A stretch of DNA of 64,000 bases from Paracamarosporium sp. OC-R06-R3 (lineage: Eukaryota; Ascomycota; Dothideomycetes; Pleosporales; Didymosphaeriaceae): the NCBI GenBank assembly GCA_019828545.1, contig JACVRA010000025.1, forward strand, positions 1-64,000. Direction: 5' to 3'. The position numbers and the translations under genes were made by a program. This document shows positions 1 to 11,484 of this stretch, one piece after another; position 1 is the stretch's first letter; every line of letters starts with the position of its first letter. The notes under the pieces are model-generated. The model saw only the letters and a program-made list of their open reading frames with translations, was not told the DNA's origin and ran no database searches.

Positions 1-363
1 TTATTAGAATAAAAAGAAAGCTATTAATAGTATACCATTTATAAATAGATAGATAAATAGAATGTATAAACTAAATACTAGAAATATACCTACGCATCTA
101 CTATAACAACTAGAAGAACAACTAGATTTTATTACTACTAATAGTACAACTAGTATATAATAACAAAGAATTAGCCATATTAGAATATACACTATACTAT
201 ATAAACTATAGAAGATACCTATATCTCTTTAACTAAATACTACTAATAGTAATAAAAATAGAAAGAGCTACAAATCTAGCTAAAGAACTTAAGAAAATAT
301 ATAAATAATTATAAGAAAACCTTATTAAAGCGCAATAGTAAACAATTTCCTATAGTAATAAGA

Positions 364-755
364 AATAAAAAAAGGCACCTTAGCTAAAGAAGGGGAATAA
401 AGTATATCTGCTTATAAAAAACCTTTAAATATAAAAGAAAAAATATAAAAAACTTAACTATATTAAGGTTAGACTATTTTTTATTTTAGAATAAATATTA
501 CTAGTAAACTACAAATTAGAACTACTATTAAATGTAAAAATATACTTAATATTCTATATATTTCTATTAGAGCTAGTAGACCTAGAAACCCTAATCTAAA
601 TAAACTTCTACTATAGGGTAGAAGAAGAGAATAAATTTAAAGTAGAAAGAATTAAGTACGCTAGAACCTACAAAGGAACTTAATAATATCTTATTAAATA
701 GAAAGGATACCTAGAAAGCGAAAACACTTAAGAGCTATAAAGCAACCTTAATAAC
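364..755 (+). pseudogene. Ty3/Gypsy chromovirus integrase C-terminus with chromodomain, RIP-killed
   Basis: Read through its stops, 364-480 gives the integrase tail pattern of a lysine-rich segment, then G-x-K-V-Y-L-L and later K-V-x-x-F-F-I. From 621 on, one frame gives a chromodomain: acidic start, V-E-x-I, A-R-x-Y-K-G, Y-L-I-K-x-K-G-Y, then E-S-E-N-T. Several expected Trp or Gln codons are TAA or TAG, as CpA-to-TpA or G-to-A changes would cause. The body of the element lies left of the window. It is a dead relic of a chromodomain-bearing Gypsy element. Confidence 0.75.
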
Positions 756-1409
756 TACTAGTAATTAGTTAAGGAATATAAAAGAAACCTTTAAGACCTA
801 ATTATTAGGTAAAGGATATAGGTATACCTAGATACTAGGAGCCGCTACGGACTCCGCTAGATTAGGATCTACTAGAGGAGGATAAGAAGACTAATCTAAC
901 GCTAGAGCACTAGGTATAAGACTATTCTCTAGTTAAACTATATTCTAACTAAGCACCTTAAGACCCTCTAAGTGTTTAATCTTCTCTATAAAATGCATTA
1001 AATCCTTTAATAATTTCTGCTTACGCTCCTTAAGTAAGCGTTTCTGTTTTAACAAACGATTTTATTTTGTACGTATAGCCTACAAAGTGGTAATTACTAC
1101 CTTCTCTTTTATAGCCATAGCCTCTTCTAATTTCTTAAGACAATTAACTTTAGAATTAATCTACGAAAAGTTTAGAACTACTAGCTTAGACAGCTTATAT
1201 TTTAAAATACTATTTTTATAATAATTCCTATACTAAACCTTTAAAGATAACATCTTATAAGGTAAGCCCTTTTTTATATAATATTTATAGGACACCATCG
1301 TAATCTACCTAATAGCATTTATTTAGTTACTAACGGTATAGTAATAGATAGTACTCTAAAAGGACATAGATTATTATATAAGGACATATAAAGGAAAGGA
1401 AGGGGGTAA

Positions 1410-1689
1410 TGTTAGGATTTAGAATCTAATATAGAAAGGAAGCCGTTTATAATAATAAAAAATAACCTTAGCCCTACTAACTAATTAGGTAACGTCTTAC
1501 AGTGTCCCATACGCTAAGCCTTAAGATACTAGGACTACGTAACTAGTGTTATATAATTATGCCATAGGATCCTATAGATCCTATGTATAGGATTCTATAA
1601 AACCATGGGATTCTATAGGATTTATTATGTATATAGTCTTACAGGAATTACCTTTAACTCCTATATTTAACCTATTTTATATAGTAACA
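1410..1689 (+). repeat. Probable 3' LTR of the plus-strand Gypsy relic
   Basis: The block opens with TGTTAGGATT and closes with TAACA, the usual TG..CA ends. It is preceded at about 1390-1407 by a purine run (AAAGGAAAGGAAGGGGG) that fits a polypurine tract. It sits downstream of the + strand integrase/chromodomain relic at the expected place. The matching 5' LTR is outside the window, so this was not confirmed by comparing two LTRs. Confidence 0.5.
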
Positions 1690-2859
1690 ACCTATTAGTA
1701 ATCTATTATTTAGATTTCTCTAATAACTTTTATTATATTGCTTTGTAATATAATATCGTTTCTACCTTGTACTAAGTATTTACTACTTAAGAACTAACTC
1801 TACTTGCCCCTTTGTGTCTAGCTAACCTTAGGGCTTTAACACTTTACTAGCCTAGCCTTTAGCCTAATAGCCTTTTAGTTTTTTAACTATATAGTTATAA
1901 ATTCCTTTATTTAGTTTTCTTAAATTCTTAAGTATTCTAACTTATAATAGTTTTAGGCTTAGCTAATTTATTATTTTTCTTTCTTAAATTTGTCTTTGCT
2001 ATATTAGTAATATCCCTCTACTAGGTATTCTTATCTACGTAGGTCTTTATATCCTTATCCTTTATACTTTAAGGCTATAGCTTCTTTTTCTATTAAATAC
2101 TCTAAGTATTCCTTTTTCTTATAGTCTCTCTAATCCTCTACTATATAAATTAGGTTACTATATAGTAGACATTTCTATTTATTATAAATATATAGTAGGC
2201 TTAGCTTATTATCTTTTAATTTAATAGACTATGTCTTTATTATATACTTTTAATCCTAATATATAGGGTAAGTATACTAGTAATATTTAACCTAGCCTAT
2301 AGTCGTATATTATTTAGCCTACTCCTCTAGCTAGTAGATATAATATAGCTTAACCTTATATTTACTAGTCTTTAGCTATTTATAATCTTTATTTTTAGGG
2401 GTTAAAGCTATTAGTCTACGCTCTATTTAGTAAGTATTATAAGTACTTTAAAGGTAGTACTACTATTCTATTCTTTAGTATTCCTCTTCTACTTATATTT
2501 ACTATACTAGGATAGATATTATTCTTTAGTATTTCTTTACCTATTTATATGTTTCGTGTGCGTACATCCCTACGATCTTAATCTTTTTCTAGTAATTAAG
2601 TACCTTATAGCTACTTTTTTTATATACTTAGTAGTAGTCTTAGTTTACTCTAGTAGTAACCTCTTCTTCTATAGTTTTCGTCTACTTTTTCTACTATAGG
2701 TTGTTAGCTATTATAGCCTCCTATCCTATAGGTTCCTAAGGTTCTTTAGGCTTATTTTTATAGGGTAGTAGAGGCGTCCCTAGCCTTAGGCTTACTATTC
2801 TTACCCTTACGACTTTGGCCTTTTTTTCTACTTTAGCCTAGTTTTCTAGATAGTTTGCT

Positions 2860-3610
2860 TTAAAGTATCCCTTCTTCCTATACGTTAGGTATACTCTATC
2901 CTAGTAGCGTTCTTGCCTTCTTTTTTATATATTAAGGTCTTATTTACCCTTTTTCTAGGGTTTATTTTATTTTTAATCCTAAGCTTTATTAGCTATAATA
3001 ATATCTTCGTCTTTATCTTAGTATTCCTACCTCTTTTAAATATTAGCCTTAATTATTAGTATTCCTTAAGTACTATCCCGTTTTTCCTAGTTTTGTTTAA
3101 ATAGACGGTTATTAATTTTAATTAATATTTTAATTAGGTCCTTTAAGTCTTTTAGTTCTATATAGTAGACTAGCCCGTCCTTTATAGGTTCTTTTAGGCT
3201 ATTATAATAGGCTAACTAAAGTAGGTTATTATCCTATTCTATCTTATTCTAGAGGTACTTAAATGCGGCGGCGTATTTCCCTACTAATCCTATTTATTTA
3301 AGGTATTAGATTTATTATTTAGCTTATTTTCTTTTATTAATTTCTTTAAATATTATAGTAATCTTTTCTTTAAACGTTTTCTAATCCTTAAAGGTATCTT
3401 ATATTTCTAAGGAGTATTAATCTATCTTCCTATCTTCCTCTAAGTAATCGTCCTCTATTAGTTGCATCCATTTAGCGGCATTGCCTGTTATATACATGCC
3501 GGCTACTAGGATCTTATTATAGTCTACGTTAATCTTATAATTGCGCGTATATAGTTCTATATTTATTAAGAAGGGCTTAAGTTTAGACGGTATTCTATTA
3601 AATAACTTAA
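2860..3610 (-). pseudogene. Ty3/Gypsy gag relic, RIP-killed
   Basis: On the - strand near 3600-3430 one frame reads P-S-K-L-K-P-F-L, then Y-N-K-I-L-V-A-G, then G-N-A-A-K-W and a D-D-Y-L-E-E-D segment, the core of the fungal Gypsy gag fold. Further on, with stops, come G-K-Y-A-A-A-F-K, then E-P-I-K-D-G-L and a D-L-I-K-I-L-I-K-I-N-N-R-L run. Near 2870 a zinc-knuckle-like segment has Tyr where Cys is expected (TGT to TAT). Orientation is opposite to the integrase relic, so this is a separate insertion or part of a nested pair. Confidence 0.7.
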
Positions 3611-4109
3611 GAATTTTAAAGGTTCTCTTCTAAGCCTATAGTTCCTAGCTATATACTTCTAGCTAAGCTAGGACTTAATTTAGCTATTCTTTTAGCTACT
3701 AGATTACATTAGCCTATTAGGCTATTACTATAGCTGCGTTTGTTATTAGCCTGGAAGCTGCGCTTCCCGTAGCGGCCCTAGACGCTTATAAACTTAACGG
3801 TATTACTATTATTTTCTAACGTTAGGTAGTTAAAGTGTTAATAGGGCGATACGTACCTAGTCTAATCTATACTAAGGTAATAGGGTTTAATCGTAACGGA
3901 GCCGTAGGCTTTAGTAATAAAAAAGCAGTTTAGTAGAGATATATTAAGAAGCTTAATTAAGTACAGAGGTACTTAATAACGTAGCCGTTAAAAACTAATT
4001 ATTCTTATATAGAAGAAGTGCTTATAATTTAGCTATAAAAGATAAGTTAACTATAAAGAGTAGGAAAAGTATAGAGATCCTCCTAGACTATATACTAATT
4101 ATCTTACTC

Positions 4110-4380
4110 CTTGATCCTGCCCTAATCCGTTCTTGCTCCCTCTTGGCGCTGTCTAGCGAAGGGAGCGTTCTGGTGCTCTATTGTTAGGCACACTTCTTAG
4201 CGGAGCGCTGCTGCACGATCTACTCTATCGCTTAGTCTTAGTCTTAGCGGATTAGTGTCACGTGAGTCCGGCTAACTTATCCTGCCCTGCAGGATTCCTT
4301 TGTTGTCTTTGTTGGCGCTGAGCCCCCCGGGCTCCCATGCATCATACTTAGGGTTTGGCTCCTGTCTGTCTGCTGTGCTT
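4110..4380. other. Islet of normal base composition inside the AT-rich block
   Basis: About 270 bp with mixed bases and intact CpG/CpA words, bounded on both sides by AT-saturated sequence (the block resumes at about 4380-4535). No reading frame of note. It may be a later insertion or a piece that escaped RIP because it was not duplicated. Confidence 0.5.
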
Positions 4381-4542
4381 GTAAAAACTAATTATTTTTA
4401 AAAAACTAAAATTATAGGCTTATAGAAATAGTCTTTCTTTATAACTTTAATAAAGAGAGATTTTAAAAAGAAAAGGTAGTAAAAGAGTTATAATACTTTA
4501 AACTTTTATATTTTTATTAATTTTCCTAGTAAAACGCGTGCA

Positions 4543-4576
4543 TTGGCTGAATCCGTGCATTGGGTGCACGGACACG
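4543..4576. repeat. Repeated CGTGCATTGG motif at the edge of the AT-rich block
   Basis: Two near copies of CGTGCATTGG are followed by GGTGCACGG exactly where RIP-like sequence ends. The 10-mer GTGCACGGAC (4564-4573) recurs, as an inverted pair, in the hairpin at 10299-10359, suggesting transposon termini of one family. The small reading frame just downstream (4584-4793, 69 codons, rich in Arg and Met) has no recognisable domain and may be part of that element. Confidence 0.35.
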
Positions 4577-4799
4577 TTAGCGCATGACTAACCTGACGCG
4601 GAAAACTCCCGCACTCGGATACACAGCCATACACCAAAGAATCTACGAGGTTTCAGAGCTTCAAGATGCCGCTGATAGGATAGCCAGACTTCGGATGGAA
4701 GCCTTGACTCGTATGATAACGATGACGCGGACCGTGGCCGCGCACAATAAGCGCGTGCTACGTGTTGACAAAGATATACAACCCAGAGTGTAGTTACGC

Positions 4800-7042
4800 G
4801 TTAAGCGTTTCAGCAGCCCTTTTCTGTTTAATTTTTGTCATATAATCGAAAGATTTTTTTCCATTTGGTATTCTAGCTTCTATTCTAGATTTAGGCCTTC
4901 TTATATGGAGGAGAAAGGGCCATGCTTGCCCGTTACCTATACCTTGTCTGGTCCTGTTCTTGACTTCCGTAGGCGGAAGGAGTCTATTTCATAATCCAAA
5001 TTTATGGTTGGTAGTAATTACGATCGTGAAAAGGCTACAAAAAATTCAATGCGGTAGATGCAGAGGCTCTAAGGGGTCAAATTCAGGCTTTGTAATGTAT
5101 CCGCTATTTTTCAAACAACTTGTGATGCAGGAAAATGGATGCTGGTAAAATGCGCATACAAACAAATGCCTTGCTCAAGGGAAGCCTTAAACAAAGGGGG
5201 AAAAGAATTGGGTTGGGCGTTTTCCGACAGGAAAGTACTTGTAGTGAGCCGTAGATAGATGCGCGCTACTTTGGCAGTTCGGGTCGTCTCTGCCTCCAGA
5301 TACATCGCGATCAAGACGGTGCGGCCTCTGGCGGAACATGGTCTCCGGATCTAAGAAATCCTCCATGTTGTATCTAACTCGACGAAAATTTGGCACTCTT
5401 TCTATCCAATTTAGAGACGTACTTGTGCCTTTTTCAATTCTTATCCCTAGGAAAGACAGGTGTTAGCACAGTTTACGCAGGCCGTACAGGTTGGGAGTTG
5501 TTTTGGTAAACGTCCGGTGGATTTGTTTGCCTTCAGCACGGCGCTGCTGGCTCCGTGCTTGGCAAGGCTGCATGAAAACAACTGCGCCACCCAGGCACCC
5601 GCATTCTCCAGCTCAACGACTGGTTGCTTCCTACTCGATACAGTCTAGCCATCTGTGGCTCTGTTATGCCGTACTTATCTGCAGGATCTCTACAAAGATC
5701 TTCATGCATCACCGTCAAGACTACATTTTTCTGGATTGAATCCTACAAATAGGTGTAATAGGAGTGATATACCAATCTGCTAGGGTTATCTTTCAACGCA
5801 GAATGTGGGATATTTATAAGGCTGGTTGACACCTATTCGTCGATTTTATTTTATCTAATTTCTCTGCTGATACGACTGGATCGCGAATTTTTTTTTTTGG
5901 ATACTATCAACGGGTACACTAGCAAGTAGCAGTCACGGTGAGAGAGTAAACCAGCCATCTGAGATGGAAAAACACGTTATATACTCTGTAGGACCCCATT
6001 CCTTGAAACCAGGTTATCTAACCATAACCTCACCCAGTCTAGATCCTGTAAGGACGGCTTAATTACTAATGAAGGTCATGATCAGCACTTATCGCGTCCC
6101 TTTCATCACATCTGCTACAATGTAATGTAAGCCCTGGAGGACGCTGACCGGCCAGCAGAAAATTAGACCAAGTTGGCCTGGATATTAATGCCCATCACCT
6201 ACGTCATTCTCTCTACCAGATGAACTGAAGGGAAACACTTATTAGTCATACGAAAAAACGTGCAAGGTAGAGCCAAGTTGCTTGGCAGGAGGAGTGTATC
6301 TGGGCGTAAGACAATCTGGAGATTCTTCGGCGGCGACACCTTACTGTAAGCGGTTAGACTGCATCCTACTTACTCAACGCTGCAAAAGGTTATAGGATGC
6401 AATCAAGAGATGTATGCCGGAGTTGAGTCCATCATACGTCCGGGTCCCACATGGTTAGAATGTATCTTGGCTACGTGACAAACTAACAATACACTCACTG
6501 GAGTTCAACGACGAACTCAAATCTAGCGTTCGAACAGCATGTCGTCTCCTGAGTTTTCTGTTCAAAACAACCATTCCAAAAGGATATACCACCAGTAGAA
6601 ACCCACCTTCTAGGTTCAGGTACCTAGATTCATTGCGATGCAGTATTTTAGGGGTAACAGCAACGATAACTAGACTGTACAGCCCTAAGCATCCTACAAC
6701 AATGACAGTGGCCGGCGAAGATAGTAGGACTACTTGGGAGAGTCCAGGCTGCCAAGGAGTCCTATTATTTTCGCCGGCCACTGTGAACACTAGACTCAAG
6801 CTTCGTATACCCTACTGGTACTTTCTCGGCGAACTCTTCCAAGCATGTTACCGGCCTTAAGATGTGATCACATATCCGGATCTTTAAACCCGTCCTCTAT
6901 TACGCGTCAGCAGTCTATTATGACGTTTCGAGCTGAGGGTTACAGACTATAAAGGTACCTACGAAGTCTGCGGGATGAACTCTGTGCCGGACAAGAAGCC
7001 AGTGACTGTATCTTACAACCTGCTTTCCAGGTATCTTTCATT
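4800..7042. other. Intergenic, no supported gene
   Basis: Balanced composition, many short frames on both strands, none with recognisable domains or a convincing exon series. It holds the foldback repeat at 6705-6784 and a perfect 12-bp palindrome ATGTGATCACAT at 6862-6873. A TATAAAGG at 6948-6955 lies 88 bp before the GMC start codon and may be its TATA element. Confidence 0.6.
6705..6784. repeat. 80-bp foldback element, 33-bp arms
   Basis: The left arm 6705-6737 starts ACAGTGGCCGGCGAA. The right arm 6752-6784 is its reverse complement with three mismatches, around a 14-nt loop. The trinucleotide TGA flanks the CAGTGG..CCACTG core on both sides, a possible 3-bp target duplication. There is no coding capacity. 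It looks like a minimal MITE or the fused ends of a DNA transposon. Confidence 0.7.
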
Positions 7043-9174
7043 ATGAAATCTACACTCATTTCTCTAAGCCTCGCTTTTGCGCAAGTAATTGCACAGAATG
7101 CTGAGTACGAATATGTTGTCATCGGGTCGGGACCTGGAGGTGGTACCGTGGCAGCGACTCTCGCTCGAGCAGGGCATTCGGTCTTCTTGATCGAAGCTGG
7201 AGAAGACCACGGCGACAGTCGTTTGCAACGCATCCCGAGTTTGTACGTGTATTTGAAATGGGTCGATATATAACAAACTGACCTCTAGCTTAGCTCCGAT
7301 GCGTCTGCAGAGGATCCTACAATGTCGTGGGAATTCTACGTCAATCATTACGAAGACGAAGAACAAGCCTACAGAGACTCGAAATATACTTGGCGTAACC
7401 CCGACCATACTCTGTATGTCGGTACAGATCCACAAGAAGGCGCTGAACCACTCGGCATACTTTACCCTCGTGTTGGGACACTGGGTGGCTGCGCAAATCA
7501 CAACGCACTCAATCTTGCGTAGGTACCCTGAAGTACACGTTTCACATTTATATCGCATACGCAGTACTGTAATGCGATATCTTGTTTGTTATCTCGTTGC
7601 TGACTCTTCTCTGATGTTTAGGCTACCACCAGACAACGACTGGGATTATATTGCCAATTTAACCGGCGATTCGACTTGGAATGCTGAAACGATGAGGGGA
7701 TACTACGAGAAAATCGAGAACAACAAATACGTTAGAAGCAATGGAACAGGTGCCGAGGGACATGGCTTTAGTGGCTGGCTTGCAGTGAGATCTTTCCCCG
7801 GCACCAGAGTGACCGCATCTGACATGTCAGTCCAATCTCAACGAACTTAGCCTCTTCGATGAACAACCGGGCTTTGTCGAACACATCCAGCGACTCTTCT
7901 GTGCTACTGGAACTGCCTGCCCAAATAGCACCGAAGAAACTTATGCGCTATTGCAGCGGGACATGAATCGAATCGACCGAGACCGCTATGAGCAGAATTC
8001 TCTATACCAAATCCCTCTCCACTACGATGATATGCGACGAAGGAGCGGCTCACAGACATTCATTCGAGATACAGTCAACGAGCTTAACGAGGATGGGACT
8101 CCGCGGTATCCTTTGACTGTTAGCACGAGCTCACTAGCCACTCGTGTACTTTTCGATACCTCAGGCGAGACCCCACGCGCTACTGGTGTAGCTTTCCTTC
8201 GCGGACAAGCCCTCTACCGCGCCGACCGACGGAACAATGGCCTTCAAGTTGGTGCACCTTCTAACGTCACGGCGACCCGAGAAGTAATCGTCGCAGGCGG
8301 TGCCTTTAATACTCCGCAGATCCTCAAGCTGAGCGGCGTAGGACCTAGGGATGAGCTTGAGAGCTTTGACATACCGGTTGTGAAAGACCTTCCCGCTGTA
8401 GGCACCAATCTCATAGATAACTATGAGATGGGAATACACATGGAGGCTGCTACACCTCACGGCTCACCGTTCGAAAACTGCACCTTCCTGGCTCCTGGCG
8501 ACCCATGTCTGAGAGAATGGGAAGAGCACGGTACTGGAGCGTATGGTCTAGGTGCAGCCCCTGCCAGCTTCCTCTATCGCTCAAACGTGAGTCAGACCGC
8601 CGATGCAGATCTATTCCTATTTGGTGCTGCTGGCGCGCTCTTCGACGGTTACTTTCCTGGATTTTCAAGTGCTCAAGTCTCCCCAAACACGTCGTTCTGG
8701 TCCGTCGTCAAGATGCAATATCAGAACCATGCCGGCACAGTCACACTACGCTCAGCTGACCCTCAGGATACCCCCATCATCAACTTCAACTACTTCTCCG
8801 AGGGGCGTGAACACGATTTGCAAGCACTAAGGGAAGGAGTCCAGTTTGTTCTTGATGTTTTGGAAGACACACCACCACCATACGGTCCTTATAGGGTTAT
8901 CCAGCCGGATCCGAGTTTGGACATGGACCAAACCATTTTGGACCAAGCATTCTCGCATCATGCTGCTGGCTCCTGCCCGATCGGGCTAGACGACACAGAC
9001 TCTTGTATCGATTCGGAGTTCCGTGTCCATGGTGTGGAGGGTCTGAGAGTTGTCGATGCGAGCGTGTTCCCGCGGTCTCCGGGTGGATTTCCGGTCCTAC
9101 CGACATTTTTAGTCGGCGCGAAAGCTTCAGACATCCTTTTGCAAGATGCTCGTAGCAATACGACAGCCGCATAG
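7043..9174 (+). CDS. Secreted GMC-family oxidoreductase (AA3-like)
   Basis: Model: exons 7043-7242, 7294-7518, 7622-7784 and 7831-9174. All joins are GT..AG and keep frame, giving 643 residues. Residues 1-18 are a signal peptide (MKSTLISLSLAFAQVIAQ). The FAD-binding Rossmann motif G-S-G-P-G-G-G follows near residue 30, with an acidic ribose-binding E-A-G about 25 residues later. The GMC signature G-A-F-N-T-P-Q-I-L-K-L-S-G-V-G-P is encoded near 8300. The catalytic histidine lies in HHAAGSCPIG (near 8950). The tail R-V-V-D-A-S-V-F-P-R-S-P-G-G-F-P has Phe near the place where glucose oxidase or aryl-alcohol oxidase carries the second His/Asn. Probably a secreted flavin alcohol or sugar oxidase/dehydrogenase; substrate unknown. 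The third intron is only 46 bp; without it a false frameshift appears. Confidence 0.9.
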
Positions 9175-9675
9175 GCTAGTGGGTTAGCGTGCCGAACATC
9201 GGAGGATTGGCGAGTATAATAGGCAAACCCTGTCTCATAGGCTTGGTGGTTAGTGTTGTGGTAGTGATTAGTTACAAACGTGTTCAAAGGACGTAGCTTT
9301 TAAAAACCTAGGCAATCTAGGCCCAATTTCATCCTTTGCACACATCAGATAAGAAATTGAGCTGTGCGAGCAAAACAAGTAGTTTCACACTCGTCGTAAA
9401 TGTGCTAACCCGTCTGAAAATACGTGTACTGATCCATCATGAATACTCAACAAGCTCACACAACTTCCACGTATTGATTGATCGGTCTTCCAACATCGTT
9501 GACGTTTGTAGCAGTTCTGAATTCACCTAACTTAGTAATTGACACTCTATAGCGATTACATTAGGATACGTAGTAGAAGTTCGAATCTGGAGTCAAGATT
9601 GGAAGAAACAGTCCATTCATATATCGACACACATTAGTCATCCAATGCATTTCAGCCTCTGCCATTATTATTGTC
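9175..9675. other. Intergenic, nothing recognised
   Basis: About 500 bp between the convergent GMC gene and the small minus-strand gene. It should hold both 3' UTRs. No repeat, RNA gene or coding signal was seen. Confidence 0.6.
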
Positions 9676-10149
9676 TCATTTCTTTTTCTTCTTGTCAGTG
9701 AGAGGAACCCCCCATATATTGATCCGATTAGTGCTACCGGACTCCATTGGCCGAAGGTCCGGGTCTGACTTTCTTTGCTCCTCCCTGATCCTCCAATCCC
9801 TCCAGCGCTCACGAATCGATCTTGCGCTCCGTCTTGCATCTTCTTCGCGGTCCGCGGCAGTTATAGGAGCGCATACTGCCTTGATACTTGCGACAACCTC
9901 CTGCTGTGATTGATCGTCCTGTCTTCTCGAACGAGGGCCACCTGTCCCCGAGGAAGGTGGCGGACTTTTTGTCTCCCAGAATGGTGGAGGAAGTGACTTG
10001 ATGTAATCGTCGTATGATTCTTTTGCAGTTGTTTGGCCTCCTTTCTCGGGTCGTATCGGTTCGTCTGCCAACTTTGACTCTGGAATTGTTCCGGAGTCCT
10101 CGTTGGCTTTTGGATCTTTAATATTCGTCCGCTCGTCTGCCATTTTCAT
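9676..10149 (-). CDS. Hypothetical protein, 157 residues, charged and low complexity
   Basis: A single-exon frame with two nearby starts (10149 and 10143); the second gives a protein beginning MADERTN. The N-terminal half is rich in Lys, Glu, Asp and Pro. The middle carries a Pro-rich stretch (SLPPPFWETKSPPPSS). The C-terminal part is an Arg/Glu-rich segment (R-E-R-W-R-D-W-R-I-R-E-E) likely to form a charged helix, and it ends in five lysines. There is no signal peptide or membrane segment and no domain I recognise. The opposite strand is not open over the same length, which supports this frame. It could be a small mitochondrial or nuclear protein; function unknown. Confidence 0.55.
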   Translation of the reverse strand: MKMADERTNIKDPKANEDSGTIPESKLADEPIRPEKGGQTTAKESYDDYIKSLPPPFWETKSPPPSSGTGGPRSRRQDDQSQQEVVASIKAVCAPITAADREEDARRSARSIRERWRDWRIREEQRKSDPDLRPMESGSTNRINIWGVPLTDKKKKK

Positions 10150-11484
10150 TGTTCTGTTGCAAGTTGGTGGGGTGCCACAGAGGCTGAGATGCAGCCTTCA
10201 AGGTCATACATATATCGGGGTTCGGCAGCCTGCACTGCCACCTCAGGCCACCAAGGATCCTACTAGCCCCACTTTCAGTGTTGAGGAAAAGGCATAACTA
10301 CCGTATCTTGGCGGTCCGTGCACGCCGTGACAACGTGCACGGACTGCCAAGATAGGGTAAAGGTGGCTCTATGACAAAACACACATAAGCGGATGGTGGA
10401 ATACGACAAAATCACAACGCATCCTCAGAAGAGACATTCAGGGCTTGCTGGCTCACATCTAGTTCTATTAAAAATGTACCACTCTGGCGGCTAAAGTGTT
10501 GCGATGGAAACAGGACTGGGTATAGACACCCTTATTATCATCGCAAACTATGTGTACACCTCACGCACAGTGTTCCACCGTCGTTTTCTAGGGTTTAATC
10601 TACCTTTTAGCATCTCGAAGCCTCGGATGGTCATCGTCGCATTCCCGCAATATCCCTGCACTGCATTTCCAATACGGCTCTCATTTGTGAAGTGTAACAA
10701 CAAGCAAAGCATTGGTTAGTTCTCTTGCACATGCCTTCTCACAAATGAACTCCCTGGATGCTCAAATAAAACTGGCGATACCTATCCTGGTACCACTAGT
10801 CAACTTTGACGGGAAAATTTACCTGGTAGACGAGGGCAAGACTATCGAGAATTCGTGGAAAGATGCCTCTGAGCGTTCATCGTTGCTCGGAATGTAATAT
10901 TGTATTGCAGCGTATTGAGGCAAAGTGCATGGGGCGTAAATGAATCTTGGGGCCCTTGTCTTTTCTCAACGATGCGCTACCTATGACACCATAATATTTT
11001 CCCGACTACGCCTCTCAGACAACTACATGACATACTTATTCTACCATATGTAATTTGCTGCGATATATGTTGAGCGTTAGTACTCAATGCATTTGGTTGC
11101 TGAGCAATAGCGTTACGCCAAATCACCGACTCTTGCCGGTCGACATGAACCAACAGATACGCGGCAAAGAAATTTTCTGTAACAGTAAGCATTTAAATCT
11201 GTATATTGGCTAATTTCACGGTGATAACTAGGGGGGCGCGGTTCAACCATTGCACCTATCACTCATGAAGATAAAAGGGAACCTAGAGCGCTGTCCATCT
11301 ATACAAAAACACTACTGAACTGCCTCTAAACAGTTTCGTTTGCCGTACAGCTGCCGCTCTTGCTCAATATAGCTAAATTAATATTTAGTGGCTTCCTAAA
11401 TCCTTTCACGGTGAAGAACGCAGCGAAAGAACAAACTAAGCACAGCACTCTTATTATCTCTTGATCTACCGACAAAATTTCACA
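10150..11484. other. Intergenic, gene-free apart from a hairpin
   Basis: It holds the hairpin at 10299-10359. Short frames (for example 10504-10719 and 10712-10897) lack domains and overlap frames on the other strand. No RNA gene seen. The last few hundred bases are the promoter side of the broken reductase. Confidence 0.55.
10299..10359. repeat. 61-bp inverted repeat (25-bp arms, 11-nt loop)
   Basis: Arm 10299-10323 and arm 10335-10359 are reverse complements with two mismatches; the inner part reads GTGCACGGAC. The ends are TACC..GGTA, which would fit insertion at a TA dinucleotide as in Tc1/mariner-type elements. The inner 10-mer matches the motif at 4564-4573 beside the transposon block. 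Either a tiny MITE or a hairpin in flanking RNA; the transposon reading is favoured by the second occurrence. Confidence 0.6.

Larger units (their letters stand above)
1..4540. repeat. RIP-degraded transposon block, AT-saturated
   Basis: Almost the whole stretch is made of TA-rich words with stop codons in all frames, unlike the balanced sequence from about 4550 on. Translating through the stops still reveals Ty3/Gypsy protein signatures: an integrase tail with chromodomain on the + strand near 364-755 and a gag protein on the - strand near 2860-3610. Loss of CpA/TpG in favour of TpA is what RIP produces in duplicated DNA of Pezizomycotina. The two orientations show that at least two element copies are present. 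No intact host gene was seen. Confidence 0.9.

Noticed and set aside
4584..4793. 69-codon frame after the transposon block
   Set aside because: No domain and too short to call; kept only as a note with the neighbouring repeat.
7785..7850. Apparent frameshift in the GMC gene
   Set aside because: A 46-bp GT..AG intron (7785-7830) restores the frame and a good family match.
9585..9600. GAAGTTCGAATCTGG, resembling a tRNA T-arm
   Set aside because: No matching acceptor stem, D-arm or anticodon arm around it.
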